DNA of 8,715 nucleotides from Terriglobales bacterium. Its GTDB lineage: Bacteria; Acidobacteriota; Terriglobia; Terriglobales; Acidobacteriaceae. Of this stretch, positions 1 through 7,574 are shown in pieces; the stretch's first letter is position 1, and each line of letters begins with the position of its first letter. The stretch is taken from NCBI GenBank assembly GCA_019241735.1, contig JAFAWN010000367.1, positions 1-8,715 on the forward strand, in the 5' to 3' direction. A model generated the notes under the pieces. It searched no databases and had not been told where the DNA came from. It saw nothing but the letters and a program-made list of their open reading frames with translations. The position numbers and the translations under genes were made by a program.

Positions 1-1041
1 GTACGAGTCTATGCCGTTTCGATTGTTATAGGAATTGCGCTGGGAACCGGCGAGGTGGCGTCGATCGCGATCATTACCGCGCTCACTTTGATTTACACCT
101 TTGAAGGCGGTCTGGCGGCGGTCATTTGGACGGATGTGATACAAACCGGAATTTACATTGGCGGCACGCTCGTCGGTTTGTTCACCATCCTGCACCTGGT
201 GCCCGGAGGCTGGACGAACATCCACCAGACTGCGGCCGCCGCCGGACGTCTGCAAATATTCGATTTCACCCCTGACTTCTGGAAGCCTTACACATTCTGG
301 GCGGGCTTGATCGGCGGAACATTTCTTACCACCGCCAGCCACGGTACCGATCAACTCATCGTGCAGCGGCTACTGGCGTCGCGCAGCCAAAAACAGTCGG
401 TAATGGCGCTGCTTGCAAGCGGCATCGCAGTTCTGTTCCAGTTCGCGTTGTTTCTGGTCATCGGCGTGATGCTGTTCGCGTATTATCGCGTCCCTGCGAG
501 TTCGTTCGGGACCGCCGATAGAATTTATCCGCAATTTATTGTCAGCCGCATGCCCCACGGCATCTCCGGGCTGCTGATCGCCGCAATTCTCGCTGCGGCG
601 ATGTCGAATCTAAGCGCAGCACTCAACTCGTTGTCGTCCACGTCCATGATCGATTTTTATCTGCGGAGGCATCCGGAAACCGGAGAAAAGCGCCGCATGC
701 AGCTTTCGCGAGTTTCCACTTTGATGTGGGCGCTGGGGCTGTTCGGCCTGGCGATGCTGTCGCTGCACAAGATCGCGCACGTGATTGAGGCGGGATTAAG
801 CATTGCCTCGGTCGCCTATGGAGCGATGCTGGGGGTATTCCTGCTGGCGGTGCTAACGCACCGCACCAATCAATCGGGAGCAATGATCGGCATGCTTTGC
901 GGATTCTGCACGGAGCTCTATCTCTGGCTGGGGACGCGAGTGCCGTGGACCTGGTATGTGGTGATCGGAACTGCAATAACTTTTGTTGCCGGATACTTGT
1001 CCAGTTGGTTTTTCAAAAGACATTCAGTGAACCCTGGTTAG
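1..1041 (+). CDS. Sodium:solute symporter (SSS family), C-terminal part, 5' end outside window
   Basis: This is an inner-membrane secondary transporter that would couple Na+ (or H+) entry to uptake of an organic solute; the substrate cannot be told from sequence. The frame is open from base 1 to a TAG at 1039-1041, giving 346 visible codons, so the true start lies upstream and the GTG at 55 is not a start. Family signatures are clear: GGLAAVIWTDVIQ near the left end, TDQLIVQRLLASRS after the next membrane segment, and the AAAMSNLSAALNSLSS segment at about 592-642, which matches the SSS region containing the conserved small and hydroxyl residues of the Na+ site. At least seven hydrophobic membrane segments can be read. 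The protein ends in a short basic tail (WFFKRHSVNPG). A 154 bp gap separates it from the TonB gene, so co-transcription is uncertain. The family call is firm; the substrate is unknown. Confidence 0.93.
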   Translation, partial: VRVYAVSIVIGIALGTGEVASIAIITALTLIYTFEGGLAAVIWTDVIQTGIYIGGTLVGLFTILHLVPGGWTNIHQTAAAAGRLQIFDFTPDFWKPYTFWAGLIGGTFLTTASHGTDQLIVQRLLASRSQKQSVMALLASGIAVLFQFALFLVIGVMLFAYYRVPASSFGTADRIYPQFIVSRMPHGISGLLIAAILAAAMSNLSAALNSLSSTSMIDFYLRRHPETGEKRRMQLSRVSTLMWALGLFGLAMLSLHKIAHVIEAGLSIASVAYGAMLGVFLLAVLTHRTNQSGAMIGMLCGFCTELYLWLGTRVPWTWYVVIGTAITFVAGYLSSWFFKRHSVNPG

Positions 1042-1183
1042 TTTTGGGAAGTTCTTCCAATCGGGAAACTTCGCGTTACTTTAGTACACCAGCGGCTGAC
1101 ACTTTTACCCCCGTTCTGCCTGCCTTACCTTAGAGCTTCCACCTGCGAGTGTTTTCCCAGGGCCCTTGGAATTAATTTCCGTT

Positions 1184-1187
1184 GGAG
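1184..1187 (+). promoter_or_regulatory. Ribosome binding site of the TonB-family gene
   Basis: GGAG lies 8 bases before the ATG at 1196. It supports this ATG as the start, which leaves about 30 cytoplasmic residues before the membrane anchor, a normal TonB layout. Confidence 0.6.
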
Positions 1188-1195
1188 TTGATTGA

Positions 1196-2254
1196 ATGCC
1201 TGCGCCCGACAACTTCGCGCCTCGAAATTTCGAGCTTGGCCTGCTGCCCGAACATCACATCAGCTGGCGAACTCTGGCGACCAGTTACGGGCTGGAAGTA
1301 TTTCTTCTACTGGTATTGATTGCGGGCGGCATCTTTGCTCCGCAAACCATGGAACTAACGCGGCGTTATAACGTTACCGAGCTTATTGCGCGTCCAGATC
1401 TGCGTCCGGAGGCGCAAGCGGTTTTGAAATCCCAGCCCATCCCAGTGGCAAAGTTACTGCCCCCGGTTCCCTTGCGCCCGCACGAGTTCATTGTGCCCCC
1501 AGAACTTCGACCACAGCACATCAGACCGCGGGAAGAAGTAAAGCCGCCGCAGCTTGAAGCGCGCAGCTTTCCGGCACCGACGCTGAAGCAGGTAAGCGGC
1601 GCGCGTCCGGCAAAATTTGTCTACCTGGGCGCATTTGGCAGCTCGGTAACCCCGACCGCGAATTCCCCAGTGCAAAAGGTTCAGACGGGGGGATTCGGGG
1701 ATCCTAACGGGGTAAAAGGTCAGGGGAAAGAGAACGCCCGGCAGCAGATCGCAACCCTGGGGTCCTTCGATTTGCCGGCAGCGCCGGGCAGCGGCAACGG
1801 CATTGGAGGCGCTAAGGGTCAAAAGGGGACTGTAGCCAGCGCCGGCTTCGGAGATGGCATCGCGCAGCCGGGACAGGGCGACGGCCGCGCCAGCGCCCGC
1901 GGAACACCGCAGACTGGCGGCTTCGCCTCGCAAACTGTGGCCCCGGCCGTGGTCAGGACGCATCCGAACGACAACGCTCCCGTGGCAACGTCGGTGGATA
2001 TTACCTACAAGCCGAACCCGGTTTACACCGAGGAAGCGAAGGCCCTCCAGTTGCAAGGAGAAGTCTTGCTGGAAGTGATGTTCGGCGCCGATGGGCGAGC
2101 GCACGTCAATCGTGTGGTCCGCGGACTGGGTCATGGTCTGGACGAAGCCGCGGTCGCTGCCGCCGCTAAGATGCAATTTAAACCCGCACAGCGGAACGGA
2201 ACCGCGGTGGATTCGACCGTGATTGTGCATGTCATCTTCCAGTTGGCCTCGTAG
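1196..2254 (+). CDS. Energy transducer TonB family protein
   Basis: This is probably the periplasm-spanning TonB-type protein that passes proton-motive-force energy from an ExbB/ExbD-like motor to outer-membrane receptors. It has 352 residues. Residues 1-30 are a cytoplasmic tail and about 31-48 (YGLEVFLLLVLIAGGIFA) are a single membrane anchor. Residues about 80-130 are rich in proline and charged residues, as in TonB spacers. Residues about 140-250 form an unusual glycine-rich linker with two copies of GFGD-x5-GQG, at 166-177 and 217-228. Residues about 266-352 are a TonB C-terminal domain with the typical YPxxA-like start (YKPNPVYTEEAKALQLQGEV), a GxV..V core and a closing beta strand (VIVHVIFQL). 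The gene is followed after 49 bp by the M48 peptidase gene on the same strand, so an operon is likely. No exbB or exbD gene is visible. Paralogous TonB proteins are common in this type of genome, so the partner need not be the nearby receptor. Confidence 0.88.
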   Translation: MPAPDNFAPRNFELGLLPEHHISWRTLATSYGLEVFLLLVLIAGGIFAPQTMELTRRYNVTELIARPDLRPEAQAVLKSQPIPVAKLLPPVPLRPHEFIVPPELRPQHIRPREEVKPPQLEARSFPAPTLKQVSGARPAKFVYLGAFGSSVTPTANSPVQKVQTGGFGDPNGVKGQGKENARQQIATLGSFDLPAAPGSGNGIGGAKGQKGTVASAGFGDGIAQPGQGDGRASARGTPQTGGFASQTVAPAVVRTHPNDNAPVATSVDITYKPNPVYTEEAKALQLQGEVLLEVMFGADGRAHVNRVVRGLGHGLDEAAVAAAAKMQFKPAQRNGTAVDSTVIVHVIFQLAS

Positions 2255-2303
2255 CCAACACAAGAATGAAAAGTTGAATTAAAGCAGATCCAGAAGATTT
2301 CAA

Positions 2304-4013
2304 ATGCTCTTGAGAAAACTGATACTGACGGCGGGCTTGCTCATCGCGGCAACATCGATGGCGCAGCAGTCATCCAGCCCGTTACGACCCGCGCGCGCGA
2401 CTTCAATCACGCAGTCAACGCGGCCCACTAGCGCGGATGAGGTAATTGATCGCACGATCCAGCGCGAGCAGGCACTCATAAAAATGCTGCAGAACCGTAC
2501 TCCTCTGGTTGAAACCTACCTCCAGAATTTAAAGCCCGATGCCGAACTGGGCGCTGTGCCCAGTGAAGACCGGTATTTTCTGGGCAGGCTCGATCTTGCC
2601 GCCACGGTGGACCGGCGCGATTATCTTTCCAAAAATGGCAGCTTCGAGAAAAACCTGCTGGGCGGCTTTGCCCGGATGTTCAAATTTGAATATAAGCCGA
2701 TTGGTTTCTCGTGGATGATTTTCGCCGATCGCGAGGAATTTGATCGGCAACATTACAACTTTAAATACGCCCATCGCGAGTTCCTGGGCGACGTGCGCTG
2801 CATCGTTTTCGATGTCACCCCCAGGAAGGACGCCGGCAATGGCCGTTTCCTCGGGCGCATCTGGGTGGAGGACGAGAACTTCAACATCGTTCGCCTGAAC
2901 GGAACTTACGCTCCCCAGTCCAGGAACACGTACTTCTTCCATATGGACAGCTGGCGTTTAAATCTGATTCCGGGATATTGGGTGCCAGCCTACATTTATA
3001 GCGAGGAAGGCGACTTCAGCTACGGCGCGCGGGAGAAGCTGGCGTTCAAAGCGCAAACCCGCATCTGGGGCTACGATCTGAAGAAAAACGAAAAGGAAGA
3101 GGAGTTCGCTGCGATTACCGTTGATTCGGCGAAAGACGATAGCCCGGTGGCGCAGGATGCGTCCCCGCTGGAAGCGCAGCGAAAATGGCAGCAGCAGGCG
3201 GAAGACAACGTGACTGCCCGCTTGCAGGATGCCGGCCTGCTCGCGCCCGCGGGAAGTGTTGATAAGATTCTGCAAACTGTCGTCAACAACCTGGAGATTA
3301 CCAACAACATCGAGTTGTCCCGGCCGGTGCGGACTCGAGTGCTGCTGACCACGCCGCTTGAAACCTTCAGCGTGGGGAACACTATCGTCATCAGCCGTGG
3401 CTTAATCGACGCGTTGCCGGATGAAGCCAGCCTGGCCATGGTGCTTTCGCATGAATTGGCACATATCGTGCTTGGCCATAACCTGGGCAGCAAATTCGCC
3501 TTCAACGATCGCATGCTGTTCTCCGACGAATCGACCTACAAAAATTTGGGATTCCGGCACGTGCCCGAAGAAGAGACAGCGGCCGACATCAAGGCCATGG
3601 AACTCCTGAAAAATTCCCCTTACAGCCAAAAATTGTCCGGAGCGGGGCTATTTCTGAGGCAGCTGGCAGCCCAGGCTCCACAACTCTCCGCCCTGTTAAC
3701 CGCCCACATAGGCGACGGTTTTACTGACAGCAAAGGTCAGGTGATTCGGATGCCAGCGCTGCTTCAAGCTGCGCCTGCGCTGGAGGTTAAGAAGCTGGAC
3801 CAGATTGCCGCATTGCCACTTGGTGGCCGCGTCAAACTTAATCCCTGGGACGATAACGTTGAACTGCTGAAGTCGGCACCGGTGGCCCTGACTTCGGCGC
3901 GGGAAAAGATGCCGCTTGAAGTTACTCCATTTTTCCCTCACCTGAGCCGCATGGCAGAGGCGGACGTTAGCGGAGATTCCACCACCGCAGCGAACACACC
4001 GCACAGCAAGTAA
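2304..4013 (+). CDS. Secreted M48-family zinc metallopeptidase with extra N-terminal domain
   Basis: This is likely a periplasmic zinc peptidase of family M48 (BepA/Oma1/HtpX clan), a family often engaged in envelope protein quality control. It has 569 residues. Residues 1-20 are a type I signal peptide, with probable cleavage after SMA and before QQ. Residues about 90-240 form a beta-rich domain containing GRIWVEDENFNIVRLNG (184-200), which resembles LolA-like or outer-membrane lipoprotein-sorting domains; this is a resemblance by eye, not a proven match. The peptidase domain spans about 318-480. It has FSVGNTIVISRGLI before the zinc motif HELAH (383-387), followed by GH at 391-392, and ETAAD (424-428), which fits the ExxxD motif supplying the third zinc ligand, E424. 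All expected catalytic residues are present. There is no clear TPR region after the peptidase domain, unlike BepA; the last 90 residues have no recognised domain. It probably shares an operon with the TonB gene. The ribosome site before the ATG is weak (AGAAG), but the signal peptide supports this start. Confidence 0.9.
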   Translation: MLLRKLILTAGLLIAATSMAQQSSSPLRPARATSITQSTRPTSADEVIDRTIQREQALIKMLQNRTPLVETYLQNLKPDAELGAVPSEDRYFLGRLDLAATVDRRDYLSKNGSFEKNLLGGFARMFKFEYKPIGFSWMIFADREEFDRQHYNFKYAHREFLGDVRCIVFDVTPRKDAGNGRFLGRIWVEDENFNIVRLNGTYAPQSRNTYFFHMDSWRLNLIPGYWVPAYIYSEEGDFSYGAREKLAFKAQTRIWGYDLKKNEKEEEFAAITVDSAKDDSPVAQDASPLEAQRKWQQQAEDNVTARLQDAGLLAPAGSVDKILQTVVNNLEITNNIELSRPVRTRVLLTTPLETFSVGNTIVISRGLIDALPDEASLAMVLSHELAHIVLGHNLGSKFAFNDRMLFSDESTYKNLGFRHVPEEETAADIKAMELLKNSPYSQKLSGAGLFLRQLAAQAPQLSALLTAHIGDGFTDSKGQVIRMPALLQAAPALEVKKLDQIAALPLGGRVKLNPWDDNVELLKSAPVALTSAREKMPLEVTPFFPHLSRMAEADVSGDSTTAANTPHSK

Positions 4014-4093
4014 GCTCCGCTACGTAGGGCTGAGCGTTAAGAAATCGTCGCCGATGGAAGCGATGCTGCACGCCAACCCCGCGAGTCGATGCA

Positions 4094-4108
4094 GCGAGCC
4101 AGGCTCGC
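4094..4108. terminator. Short GC-rich hairpin between two convergent genes, possible bidirectional terminator
   Basis: GCGAGCC-A-GGCTCGC is a perfect inverted repeat in the 119 bp gap between the M48 gene and the receptor gene; in practice it folds as a 6 bp stem with a CAG loop. A second, longer-loop inverted repeat (GCTGCA at 4065-4070 and TGCAGC at 4090-4095) overlaps it. The position suits a terminator for both strands, but neither side has a T-tract, so an intrinsic terminator is not shown. Confidence 0.3.
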
Positions 4109-4132
4109 AAGCTAAAGCCAGTACTACTCCGG

Positions 4133-6514
4133 CTAGAAGGTCAGCCTCAGGCGCGCTGAAACACTGCGCGGCGGCGCGATCGCCGTTCCTGAAAACAGAC
4201 TGGCGAAGTTGATGACGTTCACCCGGTTGGTCAGATTCGCACTCTGAATTTGAAATGACGCGCTGCGTAGCTCGTAGTGGTACAGGTCCACGCCTGCGGC
4301 TGCATCCAGCGAAAAATTCGGGCGGACACGTCCCCGATCCAGATTCACTCGATCGAGAATCGCGGCGCCGTACTGGGCGAGCAATAGGTTTACGTCCACA
4401 CCTTCGCTTTCGGCTGGTAGTCCGCTGCCGTACTCGCCGCCAGCTGCGAGCCAGACCTGGCGTAGAGCCTGAAATCGCACTCGGGCACGCGCGGTATTTC
4501 TTTGGTCCTGCGACACGGCGAATTTCCGCGTCGGCGTCAACCCGCTCATCGCCTCGGCCCCGAGTAATAAGCCTCCGGTAACAGGGCCGCGGCCAATTCC
4601 CGACTGATTGGCGTAACTCACGTAGCCCGAGAAGCGCCCCCAGTGGGGCACTTCCAGTCGCAACTCTTCGCCCGCAATCCGTCCGCGAGCAAAGGAAATG
4701 GGGAAGCTGATGCCGGTATCGAGCAGCACATCATCGTCAGAATAGTTCTTAAAATCGCGACGAAAGATGTTTGCATCCAGGCGCAGGGTCCCGAAAAATG
4801 CTTTGGTGACTCCGGCTTCGTAGTAATTAGCATGGGCGGCCGGGACCGGCAGCCGTAGGACAAAGGGCTGCAACGAATCCAGGTGCGGAGAGCTGGCAAG
4901 TAAAAGATTCTCGAGCGCTGGAGTCTGAAATATCCGGTCATAGGAAACGTGGACGGAGAGTTTCAGCGGAGCGATATATCGAGAGCCGCCGACGCGCGGA
5001 CTCCATGCCGAATCATGCACGAGGAATGCGTAGTGGTCGAAACGCAGGCCGGCATCGAGATTCCAGTTGCCAAAATTTATATGGTCTTGCAGATACGCGC
5101 TGGGCTCTACATCCCACCGACGGTCTGAGAATTGGAATTGCTGCTGCGTGCCCGGATCAAACTGGCCGCGGTCGGTAATGGCGTATTGCAGTTTTTCGCG
5201 GACTGGGTCAAGGATTGTGTCCACCCCTACTTTCCAATCATGCCGGCCATGGTGGCCCGCCAAGTCTACCCGTCCATAACCTTCGCGATAGCCGCGGTCC
5301 TGAGAAACGATGACCGGAGTAGAAAGGGCATTGGGCTTCAGTTCTGCGGCTTCGTCCCGCACGCTGCAGGAAATGCTTAATAAAAGATTGGAGGAAATCG
5401 CATGCTGAAAATAAAGCTCCCCATCGGTCCCGGAATTTGTAATGTCCTGCCGCTGCCCGGCATTTTCCTGGATCAGATAGTTGGGAACAAGGAAACGCGC
5501 CACAGTATGCGTGACGGCAAGGTGCAGGCGATCGTGATCGGAGAAATCGCGGGTGTAAAAAGCGGAAAACCCAACCGAATCTCCGCGATTGGTGAAGTTA
5601 TGGAGTACTGGCGGATCCAGATAGCGATCGGTAAGAAATGCATCAGCGCTGATAGAGAAGCTGTTTCTTTTTTGCGCATAAGAAACCGCGGCGGAGCCGG
5701 TCGTGGTCGAGAAACTCCCTCCGCCTGCGTCGAAATTTCCATGTAGCCCGGCGGGTGCGTCTTTTGCGGTGCTGACTTCCACGACGCCGCCCAGCTTTCG
5801 GCCGTATTCCGCGGGATAATTCGCCGTCCGCACCTGCATCGATTCCACCTCGGTTGCGTCAAGTGGCGGCGCAAACGCCGGCGAGCGATTCTGCGTGATT
5901 GGCACTCCATCAACGACATATTGAACGTCGTATTCCGAGCCCCGCGGATGCAACACCCCGTTTGCCTCATATAGCCAGCCCGGAAGTTCATCAATCAGGT
6001 CGGAAATATTTCTTCCCGGCTGTGCCGCAATGTTCTCGCTCAGCGTCCGCCCTGCTATCGCATATTGCATGCCCGTGCGGTAGGGATCGACAATGGTTGC
6101 CGAGTCGCTGACTTCGACCTCGGTGGTTACGGCTGCCAGACTCAGCGTTACTGATACCTGGACCGGGGCCTCCGATCGGATTTCCATAATTTTTGTTGAT
6201 CGCGAAAACCCGGGCGCGCTGATTGTCAACCGGTAAGTGCCAAAGGGCAGGCCGTGCGCGGCATAGCGGCCGTCGGAGCCAAGCTGAATAGTCCGATGAA
6301 GTTGATTTATGTCGCTGGCAATTTCGGCGGTAGCGGCCAGTGCGGAACCTTGGGGATCGCGCACTTCAATGCGGAGTTCGCCGTGTGCAAGTTGCCCGCG
6401 GGCCGGCATCGTGGTTATCAGGCAGACCAACAGAAAAATTGACTGGGAGCGAATTCTTTTGACAGCGCTCATGAGCAGGGAGCGGTTCGTTTTGGAAACC
6501 ACGGGCGCTGGCAT
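4133..6514 (-). CDS. TonB-dependent outer-membrane receptor with N-terminal carboxypeptidase-regulatory-like domain
   Basis: This is probably an outer-membrane active-uptake beta-barrel driven by TonB; the substrate is unknown. It has 793 residues from the chosen start. A long basic n-region is followed by a hydrophobic stretch (SIFLLVCLITTM, 25-36) and likely signal cleavage after ARG and before QL (38-41). Residues about 46-125 are a carboxypeptidase-regulatory-like domain (LRIEVRDPQGSALAATAEI to GTYRLTISAPGFS). A TonB-box-like EVEVSD lies at about 133-138. The plug domain spans about 140-250, with YVVDGVPI and the YPAEYGRKLGGVVEVST ending typical of plugs. The barrel runs to the C-terminus, with many aromatic alternating strands and a final RLRLTF ending in phenylalanine, as expected for BAM-assembled barrels. 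It is shorter than the roughly 1,000-residue Oar-like receptors common in acidobacteria. It converges on the M48 gene. The start at 6514 is chosen because AGGAG lies 6 bases before it; ATGs at 6517 and 6607 are in frame and remain possible. Confidence 0.9.
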   Translation of the reverse strand: MPAPVVSKTNRSLLMSAVKRIRSQSIFLLVCLITTMPARGQLAHGELRIEVRDPQGSALAATAEIASDINQLHRTIQLGSDGRYAAHGLPFGTYRLTISAPGFSRSTKIMEIRSEAPVQVSVTLSLAAVTTEVEVSDSATIVDPYRTGMQYAIAGRTLSENIAAQPGRNISDLIDELPGWLYEANGVLHPRGSEYDVQYVVDGVPITQNRSPAFAPPLDATEVESMQVRTANYPAEYGRKLGGVVEVSTAKDAPAGLHGNFDAGGGSFSTTTGSAAVSYAQKRNSFSISADAFLTDRYLDPPVLHNFTNRGDSVGFSAFYTRDFSDHDRLHLAVTHTVARFLVPNYLIQENAGQRQDITNSGTDGELYFQHAISSNLLLSISCSVRDEAAELKPNALSTPVIVSQDRGYREGYGRVDLAGHHGRHDWKVGVDTILDPVREKLQYAITDRGQFDPGTQQQFQFSDRRWDVEPSAYLQDHINFGNWNLDAGLRFDHYAFLVHDSAWSPRVGGSRYIAPLKLSVHVSYDRIFQTPALENLLLASSPHLDSLQPFVLRLPVPAAHANYYEAGVTKAFFGTLRLDANIFRRDFKNYSDDDVLLDTGISFPISFARGRIAGEELRLEVPHWGRFSGYVSYANQSGIGRGPVTGGLLLGAEAMSGLTPTRKFAVSQDQRNTARARVRFQALRQVWLAAGGEYGSGLPAESEGVDVNLLLAQYGAAILDRVNLDRGRVRPNFSLDAAAGVDLYHYELRSASFQIQSANLTNRVNVINFASLFSGTAIAPPRSVSARLRLTF

Positions 6515-6520
6515 CATCGG

Positions 6521-6525
6521 CTCCT
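6521..6525 (-). promoter_or_regulatory. Ribosome binding site that decides the receptor start
   Basis: On the minus strand AGGAG is followed by CCG and two consecutive ATG codons (6517-6515 and 6514-6512). Spacing is 3 bases to the first and 6 to the second, favouring the second. This makes the 31 residues encoded upstream from 6607, which are polar and unlike a signal peptide, probably untranslated leader. Confidence 0.6.
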
Positions 6526-6691
6526 GAATTACGCTAGCACACTGCGCCCTGCGCGAATCTGTATGGCTTCTCGACTTGGCACTTAGGTCATTTATTTTCC
6601 TGGGCACTATTCGAGCCTGAGCTTTCTTCCGTCGATTCGAATGTTATGGCGCCCAGTTACTTAGAGCTTAGATTCGCACCGGCTAAAGGCC

Positions 6692-7447
6692 TTAGCGGGG
6701 CGAGCGTGATGGCGGCTGCAAGGCATGAACCAGCGAACGGAAATCTGGGGGAAACCCGCATTCAATTGAGATCGCGTCACCTAACCGCGGATGAACGAAT
6801 TGCAGCCGCGATGCATGAAGAGCAACACGGGAGATTCGGCGCTCATCGGCTTCCGCCGGATGATATTTTCTGTCGCCGATCACGGGATGTCCGATGGCTG
6901 AAAATTGCACCCTAATCTGATTCTGTAATCCTGTCACCAGGGTGACGCGGAGGAGTGAGGCATCCCGAAGCTCCCGCTCGACCGAATACAGGAGCTCAGC
7001 CCGCGCAGCCTTTGAATCCCTGGCAGTGCTCAGCTTTTGAAACATTCCATCGCGGCGAAAGTAATGGACAAGCGTCGCTTGTTTCGCGGACATGTGTCCG
7101 CGCACTAGTGCGTCATACTGCCGCAACGGCGTGTGACTGAGAAACTGGCGGACTAGAACTTCCCTATCGCGCTGAGTTTTTGCAAACAACAGCACCCCGG
7201 AGGCAAAACGATCAATCCGATGCACGACAAATACGCGCTGCCTTTTTTGCTTCAGTTCCGCCGCGAGAAGTGATAAAGCAGACGGGGCATCTGAGCCTGC
7301 GACCGGCACTGCCAGCAACCCCGGCGGCTTGTTGACCGCCACCACCCCATCATCTTCGTAAAGGATGGCGACTTCCCGCGAAAAACGTGGCTTTCGCCAG
7401 ACCTGCTTTGCGGAAGGCTGATCGCTTTTTCGTGGCAGCTTCTTCAT
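6692..7447 (-). CDS. RluA-family RNA pseudouridine synthase
   Basis: This is a cytoplasmic enzyme expected to isomerise uridine to pseudouridine in rRNA or tRNA; the target site cannot be assigned. It has 251 residues, a usual length for a family member without an S4 domain. Residues 26-50 (AILYEDDGVVAVNKPPGLLAVP) are the typical start of the catalytic domain. HRIDRFASGVLLFAK (76-90) is the signature motif with the catalytic aspartate D79. RQYDALVRG (109-117) contains the conserved tyrosine Y111. The third motif, normally close to GRxHQIRVH, reads GLQNQIRVQ (173-181), so the leading Arg and both His are replaced while QIR is kept; GHPVIGDRKY (186-195) follows normally. The divergence suggests a separate subfamily rather than decay, since the frame is intact. 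It lies 177 bp upstream of the receptor gene on the same strand, with no functional link evident. The ribosome site before the ATG is weak. Confidence 0.9.
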   Translation of the reverse strand: MKKLPRKSDQPSAKQVWRKPRFSREVAILYEDDGVVAVNKPPGLLAVPVAGSDAPSALSLLAAELKQKRQRVFVVHRIDRFASGVLLFAKTQRDREVLVRQFLSHTPLRQYDALVRGHMSAKQATLVHYFRRDGMFQKLSTARDSKAARAELLYSVERELRDASLLRVTLVTGLQNQIRVQFSAIGHPVIGDRKYHPAEADERRISRVALHASRLQFVHPRLGDAISIECGFPPDFRSLVHALQPPSRSPR

Positions 7448-7574
7448 TGGCTATTGGCTTAACACCTATGCCGGACTAAGCGAACGCCATCCTAATTACG
7501 AAACTAAGACGCGAAGGGCCAGGAAGCACGGGCGAGAGTCATTGTGAATGATAAAGTACATGCGGTAAGAGCGG

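Noticed and set aside
1046..1072. Inverted repeats GGAAG/CTTCC and GAAGTT/AACTTC just after the symporter stop
   Set aside because: The stems are only 5-6 bp, mutually exclusive and not followed by a T-tract, so they are not a supportable terminator.
1042..1195. Possible promoter in front of the TonB gene (CTGACA and TACCTT)
   Set aside because: The two boxes are separated by 24 bases, too far for a normal sigma-70 promoter.
1454..2263. A 269-codon open frame on the minus strand across the TonB gene
   Set aside because: It lies antisense to a well-supported TonB-family gene, its translation is rich in Arg, Cys and His with no domain or membrane pattern, and long antisense frames are expected opposite Gly/Pro/Ala-rich GC-rich coding sequence.
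5473..5994. A 173-codon frame on the minus strand within the receptor gene
   Set aside because: It is a shifted frame of the receptor's own strand; the receptor reading gives clear plug and barrel motifs and this one gives none.
6515..6607. In-frame N-terminal extension of the receptor starting at 6607
   Set aside because: The extra residues are polar, lack signal-peptide character, and a good AGGAG sits inside this stretch just before the ATG pair at 6517/6514. I could not exclude it fully.
7475..7535. Degenerate repeated strings (ACTAAG twice, CGAAGGGCC, GGAAGCACG) between the divergent pseudouridine synthase and VWA genes
   Set aside because: The matches are short and irregular, with no constant period. 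They resemble purine-rich intergenic spacer debris and cannot be called a repeat array from this copy alone.
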